DNA of 64,000 nt from Megachile rotundata (GCF_050947335.1 NW_027473516.1:62001-126000), one strand, 5' to 3'. Shown: positions 34,774 through 46,818, counted from the stretch's first letter. Program-made: numbers and translations. Notes: generated from the sequence alone by a model not told the origin.

Positions 34774-35716
34774 TGCGATTGTGTGATTGTGTGATTGTGT
34801 GATTGTGTGATTGTGTGATTGAGTGATTGTGTGCTTGTGTGATTGTGTGATTGTGCGATTGTGTGATTGTGTGATTGTGTGATTGTGTGATTGTGTGATT
34901 GTGTGATTGTGTGATTGTGTGATTGTGTAATTGTGATTGAGCGATTGTGATTGTCTGATTGTGTGATTGTGTGATTGAGTGATTGTGTGCTTGTGTGATT
35001 GTGTGATTGTGCGATTGTGTGATTGTGTGATTGTGTGATTGTGTGATTGTGTGATTGTGTGATTGTGTGATTGTGTAATTGTGATTGAGCGATTGTGATT
35101 GTCTGATTGTGTGATTGTGTGATTGTGTGATTGTGTGATTGTGTGATTGTGTGATTGTGTGATTGTGATTGTGTGCTCGTGATTGTGTGATTGTGATTGT
35201 GTGATTGTGATTGTGTGATTGTGATTGTGCGATTGTGATTGTGTGATTGTGTGATTGTGTGATTGTGAGATTGTGTGATTGTGTGATTGTGTGATTGTGT
35301 GATTGTGTGATTGTGTGATTGTGATTGTGTGATTGTGATTGTGTGATTGTGATTGTGTGATTGTGAGATTGTGTGATTGTGTGATTGTGTGATTGTGATT
35401 GTGTGATTGTGATTGTGTGATTGTGATTGTGTGATTGTGGTTGTGTGATTGTGATTGTGTGATTGTGATTGTGTGATTGTGATTGTGTGATTGTGATTGT
35501 GTGATTGTGATTGTGTGATTGTGATTGTGTGATTGCGATTGTGTGATTGTGATTGTGTGATTGTGATTGTGTGATTGTGATTGAGTGATTGTGTGATTGT
35601 GTGATTGTGTGAATGCGTGATTGTGTGAATGTGTGATTGTGTGACCGCGATTGTGTGATTGTGTGATTGTGTGATTGTGAGATTGTGTGATTGTGTGATT
35701 TTGTGATTGTGTGATT
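34774..35716 (+). repeat. Block Y copy 3, right part with deletion
   Basis: GAGCG at about 34,938 and 35,088, then GTGCTCG at about 35,173. The half-head module found in copies 1 and 2 is absent; the loss lies between the repeated GAGCG segments. GTGAG spacers and a 14-mer run (35,392-35,585; one GTGGTTG, one GCGATTG) closed by GAGTG follow, then GTGAATGCG and GTGACCGCG. Confidence 0.86.
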
Positions 35717-36124
35717 GAGTTATGTGTTCTTGTGTGATTGTGTGGTTGTGAGATTGTGTGATTGTGTGATTAGGTGATTGTGTGATTGTGTGATTGTGTG
35801 ATTGTGTGATTGTGTGATTGTGTGATTGTGTGATTGTGTGATTGTGTGATTGTGCGATTGTGTGATTGTGTCATTGTGTGATTGTGTAATTGTGATTGTG
35901 CGATTGTGATTGTCTGATTGTGTGATTGTGTGATTGTGAGATTGTGTGATTGTGTGATTGTGTGATTGTGTGATTGTGTGATTGTGATTGTGTGATTGTG
36001 ATTGTGTGCTTGTGATTGTGTGATCGTGATTGTGTGATCGTGATTGTGTGATTGCGTGATTGTGATTGTGTGATTATGTGACTTTGTGATTGTGTGATTT
36101 TGTGATTTTGTGATAGTGTTATTG
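35717..36124 (+). repeat. Module M, type B head with type-A-like tail
   Basis: The head carries GTTCTTG. The tail has two GATCGTG and GATTATGTGACTTTG, as at 2.6 and 4.0 kb, instead of the GAACG form. Head-to-tail distance is 395 bp. Inference: this is a recombinant between type-B and type-A sequence, close to the border of the two territories. Confidence 0.85.
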
Positions 36125-36920
36125 TGTGATTGTGTGATTGTGTGATTGTGTGATTGTGTGTTTATGTGATTGTGTGATTGTGATTGTGTGATTGTGATTG
36201 TGTGATTGTGATTGTGTGATTGTGATTGTGTGATTGTGTGATTGTGTGATTGTGTGATTGTGTGATTGTGTGATTGTGTGATTGAGTGACTGTGTGCTTG
36301 TGTGATTGTGTGATTGTGCGATTGTGTGATTGTGTGATTGTGTGATTGTGTGATTGTGTGATTGTGTGATTGTGTGATTCTGTAATTGTGATTGTGCGAT
36401 TGTGATTGTCTGATTGTGTGATTGTGTGATTGTGTGATTGTGTGATTGTGTGATTGTGTGATTGTGTGATTGTGTGATTGTGTGATTGTGTGATTGTGTG
36501 ATTGTGTGATTGTGTGATTGTGTGATTGTGTGATTGTGTGATTGTGTGATTGTGTGATTGTGTGATTGTGTGATTGTGTGATTGTGTGATTGTGTGATTG
36601 TGTGATTGTGTGATTGTGTGATTGTGTGATTGTGTGATTGTGTGATTGTGTGATTGTGTGATTGTGTGATTGTGTGATTGTGTGATTGTGTGATTGTGTG
36701 ATTGTGTGATTGTGTGATTGTGTGATTGTGTGATTGTGTGATTGTGTGATTGTGTGATTGTGTGATTGTGTGATTGTGTGATTGTGTGATTGTGTGATTG
36801 TGTGATTGTGTGATTGTGTGATTGTGAGATTGTGTGATTGTGTGATTGTGTGATTGTGTGATTGTGTGATTGTGTGATTGTGTGATTGTGTGATTGTGTG
36901 ATTGTGTGATTGTGATTGTG
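36125..36920 (+). repeat. 8-mer array of type-A unit
   Basis: After GTTTATGTG (a variant of GATTATG) and a short 14-mer run come GAGTGACTG, GTGCTTG, GATTCTGTAATTG (about 36,379) and GTCTG. About 500 bp of nearly perfect 8-mers with one GTGAG follows. It ends at GTGCTCG (about 36,922). The order matches 4.47-4.91 and 10.52-11.0 kb. Confidence 0.9.
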
Positions 36921-37570
36921 TGCTCGTGATTGTGTGATTGTGATTGTGTGATTGTGATTGTGTGATTGTGATTGTGTGATTGTGATTGTGTGAGTGTGAT
37001 TGTGTGATTGTGTGATTGTGTGATTGTGTGATTGTGAGATTGTGTGATTGTGTGATTGTGTGATTGTGTGATTGTGATTGTGTGATTGTGATTGTGTGAT
37101 TGTGATTGTGTGATTGTGATTGTATGATTGTGATTGTGTGATTGTGATTGTGTGATTGTGATTGTGTGATTGTGATTGTGTGATTGTGTTTGAGTGATTG
37201 TGTGATTGTGTGATTGTGTGATTGCGTGATTGTGTGATTGTGTGATTGTGTGATTGTGTGATTGTGAGATTGTGTGATTGCGTGATTGTGTGAATGTGTG
37301 ATTGTATGACCGTGATTGTGTGATTGTGATTATGTGATTGTGATTGTGTGATTGTGATTGTGTGATTGTGATTGTGTGATTGTGATTGTGTGATTGTGAT
37401 TGTGTGATTGTGATTGTGTGATTGTGATTGTGTGATTGTGATTGTGTGATTGTGATTGTGTGATTGTGATTGTGTGATTGTGATTGTGTGATTGTGATTG
37501 TGTGATTGTGATTTTGTGATTGTGATTGTGTGATTGTGATTGTGTGATTGTGATTGTGTGATTGCGATTG
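36921..37570 (+). repeat. 14-mer tract of type-A unit
   Basis: 14-mers after GTGCTCG with one GTGAGTG unit and a GTGAG spacer, closed by GTTTGAGTG at about 37,190. GCGTG, GTGAG, GTGAATG, GTATGACCG (about 37,306) and GATTATGTG (about 37,328) follow, then a 14-mer array to about 37,570 with one GATTTTG and one GCGATTG. Confidence 0.88.
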
Positions 37571-37922
37571 TGTGATTGTGTGATTGTGTGATTGTGTGAT
37601 TGTGTGATTGTGTGATTGCGTGATTGTGATTGTGTGATTGTGTAATTGTGTGATTGTGTGATTGTGTGATTTTGTGATTGAGTGATTGTGTGATTGTGTG
37701 AATGCGTGATTGTGTGAATGTGTGATTGTGTGAATGTGTGGTTGGGTGAATGTGTGATTGTGTGACCGTGATTGTGTGATTGATGATTGTGTGATTGTGT
37801 GATTGTGTGATTGTGTGATTGCGTGATTGTGTGAATGTGTGATTGTGTGACCGTGATTGTGTGATTGTGTAATTGTGTGATTGTGAGATTGTGTGATTGT
37901 GTGATTTTGTGATTGTGTGATT
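37571..37922 (+). repeat. GAATG cluster and flank
   Basis: 8-mers, GCGTG, GTAATTG, GATTTTG, GAGTG, GTGAATGCG, two GTGAATG, and GTGGTTGGGTGAATG in place of the usual GATTGGG. GTGACCG, GATTGATGATTG (37,778) and the standard left flank of an M head follow. Confidence 0.86.
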
Positions 37923-38282
37923 GAGTTATGTGTGCTTGTGTGATTGTGTGGTTGTGAGATTGTGGGATTGTGTGATTAGGTGATTGTGTGAATGTGTGAT
38001 TGTGTGATTGTGTAATTGTGATTGTGCGATTGTGATTGTCTGATTGTGTGATTGTGTGATTGTGTGATTGTGTGATTGTGAGATTGTGTGATTGTGTGAT
38101 TGTGTGATTGTGTGATTGTGTGATTGTGTGATTGTGTGATTGTGATTGTGTGATTGTGATTGTGTGCTTGTGATTGTGTGATCGTGATTGTGTGATCGTG
38201 ATTGTGTGATTGCGTGATTGTGATTGTGTGATTGTGTGACTGTGTGATTGTGTGATTTTGTGATTTTGTGATAGTGTTATTG
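37923..38282 (+). repeat. Module M, type A (head plus tail)
   Basis: GTGCTTG, GTGGTTG, GTGGGATTG and GATTAGG, then the full tail with two GATCGTG, GACTG and GATAGTGTTATTG. Head-to-tail distance is 347 bp. It resembles the copies at 1144 and 12,571 more than the type-B copies next to it. Confidence 0.9.
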
Positions 38283-39169
38283 TGCGATTGTGTGATTGTG
38301 TGATTGTGTGATTGTGTGATTGAGTGATTGTGTGCTTGTGTGATTGTGTGATTGTGCGATTGTGTGATTGTGTGATTGTGTGATTGTGTGATTGTGTGAT
38401 TGTGTGATTGTGTGATTGTGTGATTGTGAGATTGTGTGATTGTGTGATTGTGAGATTGTGTGATTGTGTGATTGTGTGATTGTGTGATTGTGTGATTGTG
38501 TGATTGTGTGATTGTGTGATTGTGTGATTGTGTGATTGTGTGATTGTGTGATTGTGTGATTGTGTGATTGTGTGATTGTGTGATTGTGTGATTGTGTGAT
38601 TGTGTGATTGTGTGATTGTGTGATTGTGTGATTGTGTGATTGTGTGATTGTGTGATTCTGAGATTGTGTGATTGTGTGATTGTGTGATTGTGTGATTGTG
38701 TGATTGTGTGATTGTGTGATTGTGTGATTGTGTGATTGTGATTGTGTGCTCGTGATTGTGTGATTGTGATTGTGTGATTGTGATTGTGTGATTGTGATTG
38801 TGTGATTGTGATTGTGTGATTGTGATTGTGTGATTGTGATTGTGTGATTGTGTGATTGTGTGATTGTGTGATTGTGAGATTGTGTGATTGTGTGATTGTG
38901 TGATTGTGTGAGTGTGATTGTGTGATTGTGATTGTGTGATTGTGATTGTGTGATTGTGATTGTATGATTGTGATTGTGTGATTGTGATTGTGTGATTGTG
39001 ATTGTGTGATTGTGATTGTGTGATTGTGATTGAGTGATTGTGTGATTGTGTGATTGTGTGATTGCGTGATTGTGTGATTGTGTGATTGTGTGATTGTGTG
39101 ATTGTGAGATTGTGTGATTGCGTGATTGTGTGAATGTGTGATTGTATGACCGTGATTGTGTGATTGTGA
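38283..39169 (+). repeat. 8-mer array and 14-mer tract
   Basis: 8-mers run from about 38,350 to 38,740 with two GTGAG and one GATTCTGAG. GTGCTCG at about 38,749 opens 14-mers, with a GTGAG spacer and GTGAGTG. The run closes with GAGTG at about 39,028. GCGTG, GTGAG, GTGAATG and GTATGACCG precede GATTATGTG. Confidence 0.88.
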
Positions 39170-39683
39170 TTATGTGATTGTGATTGTGTGATTGTGATTG
39201 TGTGATTGTGATTGTGTGATTGTGATTGTGTGATTGTGATTGTGTGATTGTGATTGTGTGATTGTGATTGTGTGATTGTGATTGTGTGATTGTGATTGTG
39301 TGATTGTGATTGTGTGATTGTGATTGTGTGATTGTGATTGTGTGATTGTGATTGTGTGATTGTGATTGTGTGATTGTGATTGTGTCATTGTGATTGTGTG
39401 ATTGTGATTGTGTGATTGCGATTGTGTGATTGCGATTGTGTGATTGTGATTGTGTGATTGTGATTGTGTGATTGTGATTGTGCGATTGTGATTGAGTGAT
39501 TGTGTGATTGCGTGATTGTGTGATTGTGTGATTGTGTGATTGTGTGATTGTGTGATTGTGTGATTGTGTGATTGTGTGATTGCGTGATTGTGTGAATGTG
39601 TGATTGTGTGACCGTGATTGTGTGATTGTGTAATTGTGTGATTGTGAGATTGTGTGATTGTGTGATTTTGTGATTGTGTGATT
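39170..39683 (+). repeat. 14-mer array and flank
   Basis: 14-mers to about 39,490 with one GTCATTG (39,386), a GCGATTG pair at about 39,417-39,435 and GTGCG near the end. Closed by GAGTG. 8-mers, GCGTG, GTGAATG, GTGACCG, GTAATTG, GTGAG and GATTTTG lead to the next head. GATTGATGATTG is absent. Confidence 0.87.
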
Positions 39684-40043
39684 GAGTTATGTGTGCTTGT
39701 GTGATTGTGTGGTTGTGAGATTGTGGGATTGTGTGATTAGGTGATTGTGTGAATGTGTGATTGTGTGATTGTGTAATTGTGATTGTGCGATTGTGCGATT
39801 GTGATTGTCTGATTGTGTGATTGTGTGATTGTGTGATTGTGTGATTGTGAGATTGTGTGATTGTGTGATTGTGTGATTGTGTGATTGTGTGATTGTGTGA
39901 TTGTGATTGTGTGATTGTGATTGTGTGCTTGTGATTGTGTGATCGTGATTGTGTGATCGTGATTGTGTGATTGCGTGATTGTGATTGTGTGATTGTGTGA
40001 CTGTGTGATTGTGTGATTTTGTGATTTTGTGATAGTGTTATTG
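39684..40043 (+). repeat. Module M, type A (head plus tail)
   Basis: Type-A head with GTGGGATTG and GATTAGG. The middle carries a doubled GTGCG (about 39,786-39,800), private to this copy. The tail is complete with GATAGTGTTATTG at 40,031. Head-to-tail distance is 347 bp. Confidence 0.9.
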
Positions 40044-41242
40044 TGCGATTGTGTGATTGTGTGATTGTGTGATTGTGTGATTGTGTGATTGAGTGATTGT
40101 GTGCTTGTGTGATTGTGTGATTGTGCGATAGTGTGATTGTGTGATTGTGTGATTGTGTGATTGTGTGATTGTGTGATTGTGTGATTGTGTAATTGTGATT
40201 GAGCGATTGTGATTGTCTGATTGTGTGATTGTGTGATTGTGTGATTGTGTGATTGTGTGATTGTGTGATTGTGTGATTGTGTGATTGTGTGATTGTGTGA
40301 TTGTGTGATTGTGTGATTGTGTGATTGTGTGATTGTGATTGTGTGCTCGTGATTGTGTGATTGTGATTGTGTGATTGTGATTGTGTGACTGTGATTGTGC
40401 GATTGTGATTGTGTGCTTGTGTGATTGTGTGGTTGTGAGATTGTGTGATTGTGTGATTAGGTGATTGTGTGATTGTGTGATTGTGTGATTGTGTAATTGT
40501 GAATGTGCGATTGTGATTGTCTGATTGTGTGATTGTGTGATTGTGTGATTGTGTGATTGTGAGATTGTGTGATTGTGTGATTGTGTGATTGTGTGATTGT
40601 GTGATTGTGTGATTGTGATTGTGTGATTGTGATTGTGTGCTTGTGATTGTGTGATTGTGATTGTGTGATCGTGATTGTGTGATTGCGTGATTGGGATTGT
40701 GTGATTGTGTGACTGTGTGATTGTGTGATTTTGTGATTTTGTGATAGTGTTATTGTGCGATTGTGTGATTGTGTGATTGTGTGATTGTGTGATTGAGTGA
40801 TTGTGTGCTTGTGTCATTGTGTGATTGTGCGATTGTGTGATTGTGTGATTGTGTGATTGTGTGATTGTGTGATTGTGTGATTGTGTGATTGTGTGATTGT
40901 GTGATTGTGTGATTGTGTGATTGTGTAATTGTGATTGAGCGATTGTGATTGTCTGATTGTGTGATTGTGTGATTGAGTGATTGTGTGCTTGTGTGATTGT
41001 GTGATTGTGCGATTGTGTGATTGTGTGATTGTGTGATTGTGTGATTGTGATTGTGTGATTGTGATTGTGTGATTGTGATTGTGTGATTGTGATTGTGTGA
41101 TTGTGATTGAGTGATTGTGTGATTGTGTGATTGTGTGATTGCGTGATTGTGTGAATGTGTGATTGTGTGACCGCGATTGTGTGATTGTGTGATTGTGTGA
41201 TTGTGAGATTGTGTGATTGTGTGATTTTGTGATTGTGTGATT
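40044..41242 (+). repeat. Junction region: type-B half-head module between full heads
   Basis: GTGCGATAGTG, GAGCG (about 40,203), GTGCTCG (about 40,346), a half-head module at 40,413 with GTGAATGTGCG and GATTGGG, and its tail at 40,743. These features belong to the type-B family. A GTCATTG follows at about 40,815. A short 14-mer run (41,043-41,108) is closed by GAGTG, then GCGTG, GTGAATG and GTGACCGCG. Confidence 0.85.
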
Positions 41243-41682
41243 GAGTTATGTGTTCTTGTGTGATTGTGTGGTTGTGAGATTGTGTGATTGTGTGATTAGG
41301 TGATTGTGTGATTGTGTGATTGTGTGATTGTGTGATTGTGTGATTGTGTGATTGTGTGATTGTGTGATTGTGTGATTGTGTGATTGTGTGATTGTGTCAT
41401 TGTGTGATTGTGTAATTGTGATTGTGCGATTGTGATTGTCTGATTGTGTGATTGTGTGATTGTGTGATTGTGTGATTGTGAGATTGTGTGATTGTGTGAT
41501 TGTGTGATTGTGTGATTGTGTGATTGTGTGATTGTGTGATTGTGATTGTGTGATTGTGATTGTGTGCTTGTGATTGTGTGATCGTGATTGTGTGAACGTG
41601 ATTGTGTGATTGCGTGATTGTGATTGTGTGATTGTGTGACTTTGTGATTGTGTGATTTTGTGATTTTGTGATAGTGTTATTG
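41243..41682 (+). repeat. Module M, type B (head plus tail)
   Basis: GTTCTTG head, a GTCATTG segment, then a tail with GATCGTG, GAACGTG, GACTTTG and GATAGTGTTATTG. Head-to-tail distance is 427 bp. It resembles the copies at 17,484 and 28,123, but after GAACG it reads GTGATTGTG, not GTGATTTTG. Confidence 0.89.
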
Positions 41683-42489
41683 TGTGATTGTGTGATTGTG
41701 TGATTGTGTGATTGTGTGATTGAGTGATTGTGTGCTTGTGTGATTGTGTGATTGTGCGATTGTGTGATTGTGTGATTGTGTGATTGTGTGATTGTGTGAT
41801 TGTGTGATTCTGTAATTGTGATTGTGCGATTGTGATTGTGTGATTGTGTGATTGTGTGATTGTGTGATTGTGTGATTGTGTGATTGTGTGATTGTGTGAT
41901 TGTGTGATTGTGTGATTGTGTGATTGTGTGATTGTGTGATTGTGTGATTGTGTGATTGTGTGATTGTGTGATTGTGTGATTGTGTGATTGTGTGATTGTG
42001 TGATTGTGTGATTGTGTGATTGTGTGATTGTGTGATTGTGTGATTGTGTGATTGTGTGATTGTGTGATTGTGTGATTGTGTGATTGTGTGATTGTGTGAT
42101 TGTGTGATTGTGTTATTGTGTGATTGTGTGATTGTGTGATTGTGTGATTGTGTGATTGTGTGATTGTGTGATTGTGTGATTGTGTGATTGTGTGATTGTG
42201 TGATTGTGTGATTGTGTGATTGTGTGATTGTGTGATTGTGTGATTGTGTGATTGTGTGATTGTGTGATTGTGTGATTGTGTGATTGTGTGATTGTGTGAT
42301 TGTGTGATTGTGTGATTGTGTGATTGTGTGATTGTGTGATTGTGTGATTGTGTGATTGTGTGATTGTGTGATTGTGTGATTGTGTGATTTTGTGATTGTG
42401 TGATTTTGTGATTGTGTGATTTTGTGATTGTGTGATTGTGTGATTGTGTGATTGTGTGATTGTGTGATTGTGTGATTGTGTGATTGTGT
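41683..42489 (+). repeat. 8-mer array with GTTATTG and GATTTTG marks
   Basis: After GAGTG, GTGCTTG, GATTCTGTAATTG and GTGCG, about 650 bp of 8-mers run from 41,835. Marks are one GTTATTG (42,111) and three alternating GATTTTG units (42,387-42,425). The same marks in the same order occur at 51,549 and 51,863-51,903. Confidence 0.92.
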
Positions 42490-45270
42490 GATTGTGATCG
42501 TGTGATTGTGATCGTGTGATTGTGATTGTGTGATTGTGATTGTGTGATTGTGATTGTGTGATTGTGATTGTGTGATTGTGATTGTGTGATTGTGATTGTG
42601 TGATTGTGATTGTGTGATTGTGATTGTGTGATTGTGATTGTGTGATTGTGATTGTGTGATTGTGATTGTGTGATTGTGTGATTGTGATTGTGTGATTGTG
42701 ATTGTGTGATTGTGATTGTGTGATTGTGATTGTGTGATTGTGATTGTGTGATTGTGATTGTGTGATTGTGATTGTGTGATTGTGATTGTGTGATTGTGAT
42801 TGTGTGATTGTGATTGTGTGATTGTGATTGTGTGATTGTGATTGTGTGATTGTGATTGTGTGATTGTGATTGTGTGATTGTGATTGTGTGATTGTGATTG
42901 TGTGATTGTGATTGTGTGATTGTGATTGTGTGATTGTGATTGTGTGATTGTGATTGTGTGATTGTGATTGTGTGATTGTGATTGTGTGATTGTGATTGTG
43001 TGATTGTGATTGTGTGATTGTGATTGTGTGATTGTGATTGTGTGATTGTGATTGTGTGATTGTGATTGTGTGATTGTGATTGTGTGATTGTGATTGTGTG
43101 ATTGTGATTGTGTGATTGTGATTGTGTGATTGTGATTGTGTGATTGTGATTGTGTGATTGTGATTGTGTGATTGTGATTGTGTGATTGTGATTGTGTGAT
43201 TGTGATTGTGTGATTGTGATTGTGTGATTGTGATTGTGTGATTGTGATTGTGTGATTGTGATTGTGTGATTGTGATTGTGTGATTGTGATTGTGTGATTG
43301 TGATTGTGTGATTGTGTGATTGTGATTGTGTGATTGTGATTGTGTGATTGTGATTGTGTGATTGTGATTGTGTGATTGTGATTGTGTGATTGTGATTGTG
43401 TGATTGTGATTGTGTGATTGTGATTGTGTGATTGTGATTGTGTGATTGTGATTGTGTGATTGTGATTGTGTGATTGTGATTGTGTGATTGTGATTGTGTG
43501 ATTGTGATTGTGTGATTGTGATTGTGTGATTGTGATTGTGTGATTGTGATTGTGTGATTGTGATTGTGTGATTGTGATTGTGTGATTGTGATTGTGTGAT
43601 TGTGATTGTGTGATTGTGATTGTGTGATTGTGATTGTGTGATTGTGATTGTGTGATTGTGATTGTGTGATTGTGATTGTGTGATTGTGATTGTGTGATTG
43701 TGATTGTGTGATTGTGATTGTGTGATTGTGATTGTGTGATTGTGATTGTGTGATTGTGATTGTGTGATTGTGATTGTGTGATTGTGATTGTGTGATTGTG
43801 ATTGTGTGATTGTGATTGTGTGATTGTGATTGTGTGATTGTGATTGTGTGATTGTGATTGTGTGATTGTGATTGTGTGATTGTGATTGTGTGATTGTGAT
43901 TGTGTGATTGTGATTGTGTGATTGTGATTGTGTGATTGTGATTGTGTGATTGTGATTGTGTGATTGTGATTGTGTGATTGTGATTGTGTGATTGTGATTG
44001 TGTGATTGTGATTGTGTGATTGTGATTGTGTGATTGTGATTGTGTGATTGTGATTGTGTGATTGTGATTGTGTGATTGTGATTGTGTGATTGTGATTGTG
44101 TGATTGTGATTGTGTGATTGTGATTGTGTGATTGTGATTGTGTGATTGTGATTGTGTGATTGTGATTGTGTGATTGTGATTGTGTGATTGTGATTGTGTG
44201 ATTGTGATTGTGTGATTGTGATTGTGTGATTGTGATTGTGTGATTGTGATTGTGTGATTGTGATTGTGTGATTGTGATTGTGTGATTGTGATTGTGTGAT
44301 TGTGATTGTGTGATTGTGATTGTGTGATTGTGATTGTGTGATTGTGATTGTGTGATTGTGATTGTGTGATTGTGATTGTGTGATTGTGATTGTGTGATTG
44401 TGATTGTGTGATTGTGATTGTGTGATTGTGATTGTGTGATTGTGATTGTGTGATTGTGATTGTGTGATTGTGATTGTGTGATTGTGATTGTGTGATTGTG
44501 ATTGTGTGATTGTGATTGTGTGATTGTGATTGTGTGATTGTGATTGTGTGATTGTGATTGTGTGATTGTGATTGTGTGGTTGTGATTGTGTGGTTGTGAT
44601 TGTGTGATTGTGATTGTGTGATTGTGATTGTGTGATTGTGATTGTGTGATTGTGATTGTGTGATTGTGATTGTGTGATTGTGATTGTATGATTGTGATTG
44701 TGTGATTGTGATTGTGTGATTGTGATTGTGTGATTGTGATTGTGTGATTGTGATTGTGTGATTGTGATTGTGTGATTGTGACTGTGTGATTGTGACTGTG
44801 TGATTGTGACTGTGTGATTGTGACTGTGTGATTGTGACTGTGTGATTGTGACTGTGTGATTGTGACTGTGTGATTGTGACTGTGTGATTGTGACTGTGTG
44901 ATTGTGATTGTGTGATTGTGATTGTGTGATTGTGATTGTGTGATTGTGATTGTGTGATTGTGATTGTGTGATTGTGATTGTGTGATTGTGTGATTGTGAT
45001 TGTGTGATTGTGATTGTGTGATTGTGATTGTGTGATTGTGATTGTGTGATTGTGATTGTGTGATTGTGATTGTGTGATTGTGATTGTGTGATTGTGATTG
45101 TGTGATTGTGATTGTGTGATTGTGATTGTGTGATTGTGATTGTGTGATTGTGATTGTGTGATTGTGATTGTGTGATTGTGATTGTGTGATTGTGATTGTG
45201 TGATTGTGATTGTGTGATTGTGATTGTGTGATTGTGATTCTGTGATTGTGATTGTGTGATTGTGATTGAG
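42490..45270 (+). repeat. Long 14-mer array, about 195-200 units
   Basis: The array begins with two GATCGTG units (about 42,495-42,515). It has extra 8-mers near 42,672, 43,312 and 44,985. Near the right end are two GTGGTTG units (44,576-44,592), one GTATG (about 44,687) and nine consecutive GTGACTG units (44,780-44,892). It closes with GATTCTG (45,236) and GAGTG. The right 0.5 kb matches 50.59-51.07 kb. Confidence 0.95.
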
Positions 45271-45529
45271 TGATTGTGTGATTGTGTGATTGTGTGATTG
45301 TGTGATTGTGTGATTGTGTGATTGTGTGATAGTGTGATTGTGTGATTTTGTGAATGTGTGATTGTGTGACCGTGATTGTGTGATTGATGATTGTGTGATT
45401 GTGTGATTGTGTGATTGTGTGATTGTGTAATTGTGTGATTGTGTAATTGTGATTGTGCGATTGTGATTGTGTGATTGTGTGATTGTGTGATTGTGATTGT
45501 GTGATTGTGTGATTGTGTGATTGTGTGAT
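45271..45529 (+). repeat. 8-mer spacer with GATGATT
   Basis: 8-mers with GATAGTG, GATTTTGTGAATG, GTGACCG and GATTGATGATTG (45,382), then GTAATTG, GTGCG and a switch to 14-mers. It matches 51,069-51,225. Confidence 0.87.
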
Positions 45530-46685
45530 TGTGATTGTGTGATTGTGATTGTGTGATTGTGATTGTGTGATTGTGATTGTGTGATTGTGATTGTGTGATT
45601 GTGATTGTGTGATTGTGATTGTGTGATTGTGATTGTGTGATTGTGATTGTGTGATTGTGATTGTGTGATTGTGATTGTGTGATTGTGATTGTGTGATTGT
45701 GATTGTGTGATTGTGATTGTGTGATTGTGATTGTGTGATTGTGATTGTGTGATTGTGATTGTGTGATTGTGATTGTGTGATTGTGATTGTGTGATTGTGA
45801 TTGTGTGATTGTGATTGTGTGATTGTGATTGTGTGATTGTGATTGTGTGATTGTGATTGTGTGATTGTGATTGTGTGATTGTGATTGTGTGATTGTGATT
45901 GTGTGATTGTGATTGTGTGATTGTGATTGTGTGATTGTGATTGTGTGATTGTGATTGTGTGATTGTGATTGTGTGATTGTGATTGTGTGATTGTGATTGT
46001 GTGATTGTGATTGTGTGATTGTGATTGTGTGATTGTGATTGTGTGATTGTGATTGTGTGATTGTGATTGTGTGATTGTGATTGTGTGATTGTGATTGTGT
46101 GATTGTGATTGTGTGATTGTGATTGTGTGATTGTGATTGTGTGATTGTGATTGTGTGATTGTGATTGTGTGATTGTGATTGTGTGATTGTGATTGTGTGA
46201 TTGTGATTGTGTGATTGTGATTGTGTGATTGTGATTGTGTGATTGTGATTGTGTGATTGTGATTGTGTGATTGTGATTGTGTGATTGTGATTGTGTGATT
46301 GTGATTGTGTGATTGTGATTGTGTGATTGTGATTGTGTGATTGTGATTGTGTGATTGTGATTGTGTGATTGTGATTGTGTGATTGTGATTGTGTGATTGT
46401 GATTGTGTGATTGTGATTGTGTGATTGTGATTGTGTGATTGTGATTGTGTGATTGTGATTGTGTGATTGTGATTGTGTGATTGTGATTGTGTGATTGTGA
46501 TTGTGTGATTGTGATTGTGTGATTGTGATTGTGTGATTGTGATTGTGTGATTGTGATTGTGTGATTGTGATTGTGTGATTGTGATTGTGTGATTGTGATT
46601 GTGTGATTGTGATTGTGTGGTTGTGATTGTGTGATTGTGATTGTGTGATTGTGATTGTGTGATTGTGATTGTGTGATTGTGATTG
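45530..46685 (+). repeat. 14-mer array, about 82 units
   Basis: About 1.15 kb of 14-mers without visible change except one GTGGTTG at about 46,617, five units from the right end. It closes with GTGATTGAGTG. The arrays ending near 53,155 and 62,842 also carry GTGGTTG five or six units before the end. Confidence 0.95.
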
Positions 46686-46818
46686 AGTGATTGTGTGATT
46701 GTGTGATTGTGTGATTGCGTGATTGTGTGAATGTGTGATTGTGTGACCGTGATTGTGTGATTGTGTGATTGTGTGATTGTGAGATTGTGTGATTGTGTGA
46801 TTTTGTGATTGTGTGATT
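46686..46818 (+). repeat. Left flank of type-C head
   Basis: Three 8-mers, GCGTG, GTGAATG, GTGACCGTG, 8-mers, GTGAG, GATTTTG. This is the standard flank of an M head and begins the ~3.2 kb block repeated at 53.15 kb. Confidence 0.87.

Noticed and set aside
39170..39388. 72-codon minus-strand frame
   Set aside because: A stretch of 14-mers between GTCATTG and GATTATGTG.
40038..40817. 259-codon minus-strand frame
   Set aside because: Starts at GTCATTG and ends at GTGTTATTG; satellite only.
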